Shown here piece by piece: positions 5,406 through 11,088 of a stretch of DNA of 11,088 bases (positions are counted from its first letter, which is position 1; each line of letters starts with the position of its first letter). The DNA lies in NCBI GenBank assembly GCA_024278725.1, contig JAJRSQ010000422.1, positions 1-11,088 of the forward strand, given 5' to 3'. This DNA comes from Chloroflexota bacterium. GTDB lineage: Bacteria; Chloroflexota; Anaerolineae; 4572-78. The notes under the pieces were generated by a model. The model did not search any database, was not told the origin of the DNA, and worked only from the letters and a program-made list of their open reading frames with translations. Position numbers and translations under genes: made by a program.

Positions 5406-6389
5406 ATGTACCAAAAAGAACTTCAGACCGCCATCAACGCGGTCACAAAAGCCGCCGATTTATGCGTGCGTGTCCGAGCCAACATGGTCAACCCCGATGC
5501 GTTGGAAAAACAAGACCGCAGCCCGGTGACGATTGCCGACTTTGGCGCGCAAGCCATCATCTGCGAAATTTTGCGCCGCGAATTTCCCGGTGACGCCATT
5601 GTGGGGGAGGAAGATTCCGCCGATTTGCAGCAACCGGGGAATGCCGCCACCCTCATTCAGATTGGCAATTACATTCAACAGATATACCCCGATGCCACAG
5701 AAGATGACATCTGCGATTGGATTGATGCCGGGGCGGACAATGTAGCCGGACGCTATTGGACGGTTGACCCCATTGACGGGACGAAAGGGTTTTTGCGCAA
5801 CGACCAGTACGCGGTGGCGCTGGCGCTGGTGGAAGATGGCGACGTGAAGGTCGGGGTGCTGGGTTGCCCCGCACTGGCGCTCAATTTGGACGACCCGAAC
5901 AGCGCCACGGGTGTGATTTTCACCGCCGTGCGCGGCGAAGGTGCGAAAATGGCGGCTCTGCACAGCGACGATTTTTCGCCGGTGCGGGTTGTCGGCGAAG
6001 ATAACCCCGATAAACTGCGTTTTCTGGAAAGTGTGGAAGCGGCGCACGCCAATCACGCCCTGAACCACGCCATCGCCCGGGCGGTGGGCATCACCAAACC
6101 GTCGCTGCGGCTGGACAGCCAAGTGAAATACGGCGCGCTGGCGCGTGGCGACGCGGTACTGTACCTGCGACTCCCCTCGGAGCGCACGCCGAATTACGCC
6201 GAAAACATCTGGGACCACGCCGCCGGCGCATTGATTGTGGAAGAAGCGGGCGGAAAAGTCACCGATATGTACGGCAAACCGCTCGACTTTTCTACGGATT
6301 ACAAAATGCGGAACAATCGCGGGGTAATTGTGAGCAACGGCAGTTTGCATCAAGCCGTCCTCAATGAAATTGCCAAAGTGGCGGTATGA
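5406..6389 (+). CDS. 3'(2'),5'-bisphosphate nucleotidase, HAL2/SAL1 type
   Basis: This lithium-sensitive type phosphatase removes the 3' phosphate of pAp, a by-product of sulfate assimilation and phosphopantetheine transfer, or acts on PAPS. The 327-aa protein has the inositol-monophosphatase superfamily metal site: S39-P-V-T-I-A-D45, G67-E-E-D70, D121-P-I-D-G-T-K-G-F129 and W269-D-H-A-A-G274. Its length and the long insert between the E-E-D and D-P-I-D motifs resemble eukaryotic HAL2/SAL1 more than E. coli CysQ (about 246 aa). ATG 5406 is chosen because AGAGG lies five bases upstream; a TTG at 5382 lacks that. Its TGA overlaps the next start (ATGA). An inositol monophosphatase role is the main alternative, less likely given the F-L-R-x-x-Q-Y-A-V-A-L-A segment after the D-P-I-D motif. 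Confidence 0.88.
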   Translation: MYQKELQTAINAVTKAADLCVRVRANMVNPDALEKQDRSPVTIADFGAQAIICEILRREFPGDAIVGEEDSADLQQPGNAATLIQIGNYIQQIYPDATEDDICDWIDAGADNVAGRYWTVDPIDGTKGFLRNDQYAVALALVEDGDVKVGVLGCPALALNLDDPNSATGVIFTAVRGEGAKMAALHSDDFSPVRVVGEDNPDKLRFLESVEAAHANHALNHAIARAVGITKPSLRLDSQVKYGALARGDAVLYLRLPSERTPNYAENIWDHAAGALIVEEAGGKVTDMYGKPLDFSTDYKMRNNRGVIVSNGSLHQAVLNEIAKVAV

Positions 6390-6676
6390 ACGCCGCCAAA
6401 ACGGGGCGAGTGGTGCTGAACCATTCCACCCACATCAAAGGGCTGATTCCGCTGCTGCACCGCCTGTCCGAACATCCCGCCATCAAAACCATCACGCCGG
6501 GCAGACTGGCACGGGTGCGGGGTCGCCCCACCCCGCTGCGCCTGCGAGTCACCGTGCCCATTCGCGGCGGCTTCAAAGTGGTCGCCCGCTCGGAGGGGAG
6601 TGCGCAGGAAGTTTTCATCATCACCACTCTCTCCGCGCCGGAACTGCAAGCCGCCATCAACGCCATCCACAAATAA
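6386..6676 (+). CDS. DUF2103 family predicted metal-binding protein
   Basis: This 96-aa protein resembles the DUF2103 family, annotated as predicted metal-binding and of unknown function. It has N12-H-S-T-H16 near the start, an I-T-P-G-R motif (36-40), and then a basic segment leading into VPIRGGFKVVAR (57-68) and QEVFIITT (74-81). The two His of NHSTH are candidate ligands. It is highly basic before residue 70, so nucleic-acid or ribosome binding is conceivable; that is inference. Its ATG overlaps the TGA of the nucleotidase gene by four bases and its stop is three bases before the ABC-F start, so all are co-translated from one message. The family call is from memory of the motif. Confidence 0.7.
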   Translation: MNAAKTGRVVLNHSTHIKGLIPLLHRLSEHPAIKTITPGRLARVRGRPTPLRLRVTVPIRGGFKVVARSEGSAQEVFIITTLSAPELQAAINAIHK

Positions 6677-6679
6677 TTT

Positions 6680-8581
6680 ATGCAAATCCTGTCCGTTTTC
6701 AACCTAACCAAACACTATGGCGAAAAAACGCTCTTCAACGATGTGTCGTTCAGTTTGCGCTCCGAAGACCGTATCGGCATTGTGGGGGTGAACGGGAGCG
6801 GAAAATCCACCCTGCTGAAAATGCTGGTGGGCACAGAACCCCCCGACAACGGCACGGTTGAGCGCAACCCCAAAGCGCGTATCGCCTTTTTGGCGCAAAA
6901 CCCGCTGATGGACGACGCGCAATCGGTGCTGGGCTACGTTTTCGCGGCGAACACCCCCACGATGAAACTTCTCCGGGAATACCGCCACGCCCTGCAAGCG
7001 GCAACCGCCTCCCCCGCCGACAGCGCGGCGCAAGCGCGGCTGTCCGCCGTCACCCAGCGGATGGACACCGAAAACGGCTGGGCGGCGGAAGCGTCCGTCA
7101 AAGCGATTCTGACCCGCCTCGGCGTGCCCGATTTCGATGCCCCGCTCGGCATACTTTCCGGCGGGCAGCGGCGGCGGGTGGCGCTGGCGCGGGTGCTGTG
7201 CGACCCCGCCGACCTGCTGATTCTCGATGAGCCGACCAACCACCTCGACCCCGATACGATTATCTGGCTGGAGGATTATCTTGCCGGATTTAAAAGCGGG
7301 CTGTTGATGGTCACTCACGACCGTTATTTTCTCGACCGGGTGGCGAACCTGATTTTTGAAATTGAAGGCGGAAAAATCCATCTGCACCGGGGAAACTACA
7401 CCCAATATCTGGAAAACCGCACTGCCCGCGAAAGTATGCGCGAAAAAAAGGCGCTGGAACGGCGCAGCTTTCTGCAAAAAGAGTTGGATTGGGTCAAGTG
7501 CACCCCGATGGCGCGCGGCGGCAAACAGAAAGCGCGCATCAAACGGGCGCGCGCCCTGCTGGAAACAGAAGCGCCCGGCACCGTCACCGATATGTCCATC
7601 AACGTGGCGAGCCGCCGCACCGGCAAACAAATCATCGAACTGCACAACGTCAGCAAATCTTTCGGCGAAAAAACGATTATCCGCAATTTCAGTTACATCA
7701 TCAAAAAGCGAGACCGGCTCGGCATTGTGGGCAAAAACGGGAGCGGAAAATCCACCCTGCTGAACCTGATTGCCGGGCGATTGCAACCCGACGCGGGAAA
7801 AATCATCACCGGCGCAACCATCCATCTGGGCTATTACGACCAGGAAAGCACGGCGCTGGACGAAAATCAGCGCGTGTTCGACAATATCACCAACGTGGCG
7901 GAAGTCATCCGCACGGCGGACGGCAGTCGTATCACGGCGGCACAAATGCTGGAGCGATTCCGCTTTCCGCGCCCGATGCAGCGCGCATACATCAGCACCC
8001 TTTCCGGCGGGGAACGGCGGCGATTGTATCTGCTGCGCACGCTGATGATGGCGCCCAACGTCCTGCTCCTCGACGAGCCGACCAACGATTTGGACATCGA
8101 AACGCTGTCCATTCTGGAAGATTATCTGGACGATTTCGACGGGGTGCTGATTGTGGTCTCGCACGACCGTTATTTTCTCGACCGGACGGTGGAACACATT
8201 TTCGCCTTTGAAGGTGAGGGGAAAATCGTGCAATATCCCGGCAATTACAGCGATTACCGGCGCAAACGGGCGGCACAAAAAACGGGGAAAAGATCCGCGC
8301 CCGCCACCGGAACATCCGCCAAAAAAGAAAAACCGCGCCCGCGCTCCGCAAAGTTGAGCTATCGGGAACAGCAGGAACTGGCGCAGTTGGAAGCGCGCAT
8401 CGAGGCATTGGAGGGAGAAAAGCGCGCGCTGGCGGAGAAAATCAACGCGGCGGGCGGCGATTACCAACAATTGCAAACCCTCTCCGCCGCGCTGGCAACA
8501 GTTGAAACGACGCTCGACACCGCCGTGGAACGCTGGATGGCGCTGGAAGAAAAACGCGCCAACCTGCAATCTGTCGGATAA
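6680..8581 (+). CDS. uup: ABC-F family ATPase, Uup type
   Basis: This 633-aa protein has two ATP-binding cassettes and no membrane domain, as in ABC-F proteins that act on the ribosome. Cassette 1 has Walker A G36-V-N-G-S-G-K-S-T44, signature LSGGQRRR, Walker B L182-D-E-P-T-N-H-L-D190 and H-loop VTHDRYF. A linker rich in Lys and Arg (about 245-320) contains the Uup-like WVKCTPMARGGKQKARIKRA segment. Cassette 2 has Walker A GKNGSGKST near 350-358, LSGGERRR, and L464-D-E-P-T-N-D-L-D. A basic tail and a coiled coil (about 555-630) match the Uup C-terminal domain. It lies three bases after the DUF2103 gene without a clear ribosome binding site, suggesting coupling. Two stretches of DNA (29 and 24 bases) are identical between the two cassettes. 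Confidence 0.93.
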   Translation: MQILSVFNLTKHYGEKTLFNDVSFSLRSEDRIGIVGVNGSGKSTLLKMLVGTEPPDNGTVERNPKARIAFLAQNPLMDDAQSVLGYVFAANTPTMKLLREYRHALQAATASPADSAAQARLSAVTQRMDTENGWAAEASVKAILTRLGVPDFDAPLGILSGGQRRRVALARVLCDPADLLILDEPTNHLDPDTIIWLEDYLAGFKSGLLMVTHDRYFLDRVANLIFEIEGGKIHLHRGNYTQYLENRTARESMREKKALERRSFLQKELDWVKCTPMARGGKQKARIKRARALLETEAPGTVTDMSINVASRRTGKQIIELHNVSKSFGEKTIIRNFSYIIKKRDRLGIVGKNGSGKSTLLNLIAGRLQPDAGKIITGATIHLGYYDQESTALDENQRVFDNITNVAEVIRTADGSRITAAQMLERFRFPRPMQRAYISTLSGGERRRLYLLRTLMMAPNVLLLDEPTNDLDIETLSILEDYLDDFDGVLIVVSHDRYFLDRTVEHIFAFEGEGKIVQYPGNYSDYRRKRAAQKTGKRSAPATGTSAKKEKPRPRSAKLSYREQQELAQLEARIEALEGEKRALAEKINAAGGDYQQLQTLSAALATVETTLDTAVERWMALEEKRANLQSVG

Positions 8582-8806
8582 TCTACATCAAATTTAGATA
8601 GTGGTTAAAATTGACCGACAGGATACGCAAGTATCATTGCGAGCGCAGCGAAGTTGAAAATACCCGAAGGGTGCAATCTCCACGCTTCAATGACGGAGAT
8701 TGCTTCGGCGTTGCACGCCTCGCAATGACAACCGGTTATCTTTGTATCAGTCAAAAAATACCACTACCCAAATTTAGACAATGCCGGGCAACCCGTGTGG
8801 TTGCCC
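8582..8806. other. Repeat-bearing intergenic region between convergent genes
   Basis: I see no gene here. The region holds a tetraloop hairpin GATAC-GCAA-GTATC (8622-8635), the second REP-like element (8632-8730) and a GGGCAACC/GGTTGCCC hairpin (8786-8806). The nonamer AAATTTAGA occurs at 8590-8598 and 8770-8778, in direct orientation on either side of the REP element. An open frame through this area consists largely of repeat sequence and is not credible as a gene. Confidence 0.65.
8632..8730. repeat. REP-like palindromic element, copy 2
   Basis: This has the same ends as the copy at 2066-2144. TATCATTGCGAG (8632-8643) faces CTCGCAATGACA (8719-8730), and the internal GGAGATTGCTTCGG is shared. 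Here the inner arms are GCAATCTCC (8673-8681) and GGAGATTGC (8695-8703), and the centre is about 20 bases longer. Both copies have the same orientation relative to the window. Confidence 0.8.
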
Positions 8807-8810
8807 CTAC
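8786..8810. repeat. GTAGGGGCA-family hairpin overlapping a stop codon
   Basis: GGGCAACC (8786-8793) and GGTTGCCC (8799-8806) form an 8-bp stem. On the minus strand the element begins GTAGGGGCA, as does the palindrome at 63-92. Its TAG is the stop codon of the ATC-hydrolase-like gene (8807-8809). On the plus strand the stem is followed after five bases by seven T (8811-8818), so it could terminate transcription arriving from the ABC-F gene. Confidence 0.6.
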
Positions 8811-9277
8811 GTTTTTTTCCGCCGGGAATAGTGAAAATCGCAGTGCGGCGCACCTTCCATAATAGTCTGCGTGCGCCGAAACTCAATGCGGTCGGAAAAA
8901 CCTTCCACCAAACTGGCGTCGCGGTTGCAACTGAGGGTGAACCCCAATTCCGCCAGCCCCATCTCGCGGTACATTTCGGCATAGGCGCAGCGCGTCACGT
9001 TGAACCGGTACACATCATCCGTCAACGCAATCACATCCATATCGAGCGTATCGCCGCGCAGCCACGGCTCCCACGCTTCGGCGAAGGCGCGCAAATCATC
9101 GCCGTCAATGGTTACGCGCAATTCCATCCCCTTTTCGCGCGCCAATTTTTTGATGACCGCCGCGAGGATGGCGCGGGTTTTCTCCGCCCCCAACTCGGCT
9201 TCAAATGCCGGAAGCAGGGCTTTGATGAGATTCGCCTCAATGCGGCGCTGTTCGATGATTGGGATTGTTTCAGTCAT
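8807..9277 (-). CDS. ATC hydrolase family protein
   Basis: This 156-aa protein resembles the L-2-amino-thiazoline-4-carboxylic acid hydrolase family. The founding enzyme opens the thiazoline ring on the way to L-cysteine; most family members have unproven roles. It begins with a helical region. The conserved part is in the C-terminal half: R96-C97-x-Y, C117-N-R-D120, EGF (125-127) and a TQTIMEGAPHCDF segment (136-148) with H145 and C146. The start codon shares its A with the TAA stop of the upstream M20 hydrolase gene (TAATG), so translation is coupled. The last codons (Arg-Arg-Lys-Lys-Thr) run directly into a dispersed repeat that supplies the stop codon. The sequence may have been shortened or altered there. 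A true thiazoline substrate is not shown. Confidence 0.8.
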   Translation of the reverse strand: MTETIPIIEQRRIEANLIKALLPAFEAELGAEKTRAILAAVIKKLAREKGMELRVTIDGDDLRAFAEAWEPWLRGDTLDMDVIALTDDVYRFNVTRCAYAEMYREMGLAELGFTLSCNRDASLVEGFSDRIEFRRTQTIMEGAPHCDFHYSRRKKT

Positions 9278-10350
9278 TATTGCGCTGCCATTAAATTTTC
9301 AAGCGCCATTTTCAGCACTTCAATCGCCTGCAGATATTCATTCAGGTCAATGTGTTCATCCGGGGTGTGGTCGAGCGCGGAATCGCCGGGACCGTACGCC
9401 AGAATGGGGCATTGCCACACCGGGGCGACCACATTCATATCGGAGGTGCCGGTTTTCACCACGAAGCGGGGCGTCTCGCCCGCCGCGCGGATGGCGCGCA
9501 GAAAAGCGCGCACCAACGGGGTCGATTTTTCGGCGCGATGGGCAACTTCGTGCCCCGAAAATTGCAGGTCGATTTCGGCGGGATGAGACGCCGCCAGCGC
9601 GCGCAAATCGGCTTCGAGCGCGTGCGGGTCAATATCCACCGGCAAACGGAATCCGATGGAGAGTTCCACCGCACCGAATGCGCCCTCGTCGCGGCTGTTG
9701 ATGGCGCGCAGCGAGGGGTCGAGCCGGTTGAACGCCCCCGTGCGCCCTGCGTTCACCCGCTCGCAGTGGGCGACAATTGCCTGCCACAGATGCACGCCCT
9801 GCTCGGCGGGCAAAACGCCCTGCCCCGCCGAATGGGAGAAGGGGACGCGCAGCCCGGCGTGCAGGAGCAATCGCCCTTTGTAGCCCAACGTGATGCGATT
9901 CCAGCGGCTTGGCTCGCCGATGATACAGAATTTGGGCGGATGTCCATCCCGCTGAACCAGCAGATGGCGCGCCCCTTTGCTGGTGGCGCTCTCTTCTTCC
10001 ACCGCACCGACCACCGTCAGCCGCCAGCCGGGCGGTACCGGCACCTGCGACACAGCGGCGGCAAAGGTAGCCAGCGGACCTTTGGCGTCCACACTGCCGC
10101 GCCCGTACAGCAGGTCGCCGGCGCGGCGCACGGGCGGATTGCCGGGAAACGTGTCAATATGCCCCAGCAGGATGACTTCATTTTCGCCCGTGCCCTTCGT
10201 GCCGATGGCATTTCCGGCGTCGTCCACCGCCGCCGTGAAGCCGTTATCCGCCATCCACCCCGCCAAAAATTCCGAAGCGGCGCGCTCGGCACCGGAGGGA
10301 CTGGGGATTGCCACCAATTTTTCCAACAATTCCGTAAAATGCTGCGTCAT
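9277..10350 (-). CDS. lysK: [LysW]-lysine hydrolase (M20 family)
   Basis: This 357-aa metallohydrolase matches the LysK branch of the M20 family. LysK releases lysine (in some organisms ornithine) from the gamma-carboxyl of the C-terminal Glu of carrier protein LysW, the last step of AAA-pathway lysine synthesis. Visible site residues are H64-x-D66 in LLGHIDT, D88 in GRGSVDAKGP, E118-E119, E146 in IGEPS and H328 in SALDHTPDEH. The C-terminal region KTGTSDMNVVAP plus GPGDSALDHTP is strongly LysK-like. ATG 10350 is chosen over the in-frame ATG at 10371. It has AGGTG about seven bases upstream, it matches the family start, and the predicted transcript begins near 10367. ArgE/DapE-type deacylase is the alternative. 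No other lys genes are in the window; the coupled downstream gene is the ATC-hydrolase homologue. Confidence 0.85.
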   Translation of the reverse strand: MTQHFTELLEKLVAIPSPSGAERAASEFLAGWMADNGFTAAVDDAGNAIGTKGTGENEVILLGHIDTFPGNPPVRRAGDLLYGRGSVDAKGPLATFAAAVSQVPVPPGWRLTVVGAVEEESATSKGARHLLVQRDGHPPKFCIIGEPSRWNRITLGYKGRLLLHAGLRVPFSHSAGQGVLPAEQGVHLWQAIVAHCERVNAGRTGAFNRLDPSLRAINSRDEGAFGAVELSIGFRLPVDIDPHALEADLRALAASHPAEIDLQFSGHEVAHRAEKSTPLVRAFLRAIRAAGETPRFVVKTGTSDMNVVAPVWQCPILAYGPGDSALDHTPDEHIDLNEYLQAIEVLKMALENLMAAQ

Positions 10351-10353
10351 ATT

Positions 10354-10381
10354 TTGCACCTGACATTTCACAAACTATAAT
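10354..10381 (+). promoter_or_regulatory. tpx promoter
   Basis: TTGCAC (10354-10359) and a consensus TATAAT (10376-10381) are 16 bases apart, with start near 10388 and an AAGGAG site before the gene. Its -10 overlaps the -10 of the divergent lysK promoter. Confidence 0.65.
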
Positions 10382-10401
10382 TTCGATGATAAAAATTTCA
10401 A
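10374..10401 (-). promoter_or_regulatory. lysK promoter, overlapping the tpx promoter
   Basis: On the minus strand TTGAAA (10396-10401) and TATAGT (10374-10379) are 16 bases apart, with start near 10367. The two opposed -10 boxes share four bases, TATA at 10376-10379, so polymerase binding at one should exclude the other. Confidence 0.6.
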
Positions 10402-10422
10402 CCCAAAAAAGGAGATTGATAT

Positions 10423-10944
10423 ATGACCCAAGAAACACCCGGCGGCGTGACCCTGAAAGGGAACCCGCTCACCGTCATCGGCAAAAAACTTTCGGTGGGT
10501 GATAAAGCCCCCGATTTCAAACTGGTTGCCAACGATTTATCCACCGTCACCCTTGCGGACAGCGCGGGGAAAGTGCGGCTCATCAGCGTGGTTCCCTCGC
10601 TGGACACGCCGATTTGCGATGCCCAAACGCGCCGGTTCAATGAAGAAGCCGCCAATTTCGGCGACGATATTGCGATTTTGACCGTCAGCGCGGAACATCC
10701 CTTCAACCAAAAACGCTGGTGTGGCGCGGCAGGCATTGATAAAGTGCAGGTGGTTTCCGACCATATGGATATGAACTTCGGTGACGCTTACGGCACACAC
10801 GTGAAAGAGCTTCGGCTGGAACAGCGCAGCATTTTCGTGGTGGATAAAGATGACACCATCCGCTATGTGGAATACGTCCCCGAAATTGCGCAACATCCGG
10901 ATTATGATGCGGCAATTGCGGCGGTGAAAGAATTGTTGGGGTAG
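10423..10944 (+). CDS. tpx: Thiol peroxidase (atypical 2-Cys peroxiredoxin)
   Basis: Tpx reduces hydrogen and organic peroxides using thioredoxin, in the cytoplasm. The 173-aa protein has the family length. The peroxidatic cysteine C65 is in the motif P58-S-L-D-T-P-I-C-D-A-Q-T-R-R-F72. The resolving cysteine C100 is in RWCGAAG, giving the 35-residue spacing of Tpx. Both are encoded as Cys, not as UGA, although the organism has tRNA-Sec. ATG 10423 follows an AAGGAG ribosome binding site by eight bases. It is divergent from lysK with overlapping promoters. A tandem heptamer array starts three bases after its TAG stop. Confidence 0.96.
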   Translation: MTQETPGGVTLKGNPLTVIGKKLSVGDKAPDFKLVANDLSTVTLADSAGKVRLISVVPSLDTPICDAQTRRFNEEAANFGDDIAILTVSAEHPFNQKRWCGAAGIDKVQVVSDHMDMNFGDAYGTHVKELRLEQRSIFVVDKDDTIRYVEYVPEIAQHPDYDAAIAAVKELLG

Positions 10945-10947
10945 ATG

Positions 10948-11031
10948 CGTGAAACGTGAAACGTGAAACGTGAAACGTGAAACGTGAAACGTGAAACGTG
11001 AAACGTGAAACGTGAAACGTGAAACGTGAAA
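10948..11031. repeat. Tandem array of 12 perfect CGTGAAA heptamers
   Basis: Twelve uninterrupted, identical 7-base units cover 84 bases immediately after tpx. Inverted units TTTCACG occur at 11073-11079 and 11081-11087, so array and inverted units could pair across a loop of about 40 bases. The inverted part runs to the window edge and may continue. Perfect units suggest a recent or actively changing array. It is not coding in any meaningful way and has no spacers. Confidence 0.95.
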
Positions 11032-11088
11032 TGCTGAAGCACTGCGGCGCTTTTGTCAATTCATACCTCACGTTTCACGTTTTCACGC

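Noticed and set aside
5460..6353. A 297-codon minus-strand open frame opposite the nucleotidase gene
   Set aside because: It is a shadow of a well-supported gene, and its composition is typical of antisense frames.
6704..8569. A 621-codon open frame on the minus strand through the ABC-F gene
   Set aside because: It is antisense to a clear ABC-F protein with all its motifs. GC-rich codons leave the opposite frame open; the product is rich in Arg, Phe and Gly with no domain and no ribosome binding site.
10351..10371. Start of the M20 hydrolase at 10371
   Set aside because: It lies upstream of the predicted transcription start and has no ribosome binding site, whereas ATG 10350 has AGGTG and fits the family.
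10423..10944. Thiol peroxidase as a selenoprotein
   Set aside because: Both redox positions (C65 and C100) are ordinary cysteine codons.
10948..11087. CRISPR-like array
   Set aside because: The units are seven bases, contiguous, and have no spacers; there are no cas genes.

Overview
The window reads as a moderately GC-rich bacterial chromosome segment, most likely from a Chloroflexota (Anaerolineae-like) genome. This assignment is an inference. It rests on the combination of an isopentenyl phosphate kinase, a LysW-pathway LysK-type hydrolase, a DUF6391 protein, a DUF2103 protein, a eukaryote-like HAL2/SAL1-length 3'-phosphonucleotidase and a selenocysteine tRNA, together with several kinds of short dispersed palindromic or tandem repeats between genes. 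It is a housekeeping and metabolite-repair region with no phage, transposase or CRISPR content.

Layout. 1-257: non-coding, with a 30-bp perfect palindrome and a sigma70-like promoter. 258-524 (+): unrecognised 88-aa protein whose stop codon abuts that of the next gene. 525-2011 (-): DNA polymerase III delta subunit (holA) behind a DUF6391 membrane protein. 2012-2465: a REP-like palindromic element, then a tRNA-Sec(UCA) gene with its own promoter and a strong intrinsic terminator. 2466-3284 (+): isopentenyl phosphate kinase. 3353-3913 (-): YigZ/IMPACT family protein. 4053-8581 (+): a tight five-gene operon of low-molecular-weight protein-tyrosine phosphatase, fructosamine/ribulosamine kinase, 3'(2'),5'-bisphosphate nucleotidase, DUF2103 protein and Uup-type ABC-F ATPase. 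8582-8806: a second REP-like element and a GTAGGGGCA-type hairpin. 8807-10350 (-): LysK-type M20 hydrolase translationally coupled to an ATC-hydrolase-family protein. 10423-10944 (+): thiol peroxidase, divergent from lysK with overlapping, almost palindromic -10 boxes. 10948-11031: twelve perfect copies of a heptamer, with inverted copies at the window end.

How the genes fit together. The strongest functional module is the phosphatase-kinase pair at 4053-5379. In other bacteria this adjacency has been linked experimentally to removal of sugar-phosphate glycation from proteins. The operon continues into a pAp phosphatase and a ribosome-associated ABC-F protein, so it may be a broader damage-control operon. 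The tRNA-Sec gene shows that the organism decodes UGA as selenocysteine, although no selenoprotein is visible here. The isopentenyl phosphate kinase implies an alternative mevalonate route to isoprenoids, and the LysK-like enzyme implies carrier-protein (LysW) lysine synthesis. Dispersed repeats repeatedly touch or contain stop codons (IPK, ATC hydrolase, tpx), which suggests they settle at, or serve as, 3' ends of genes.
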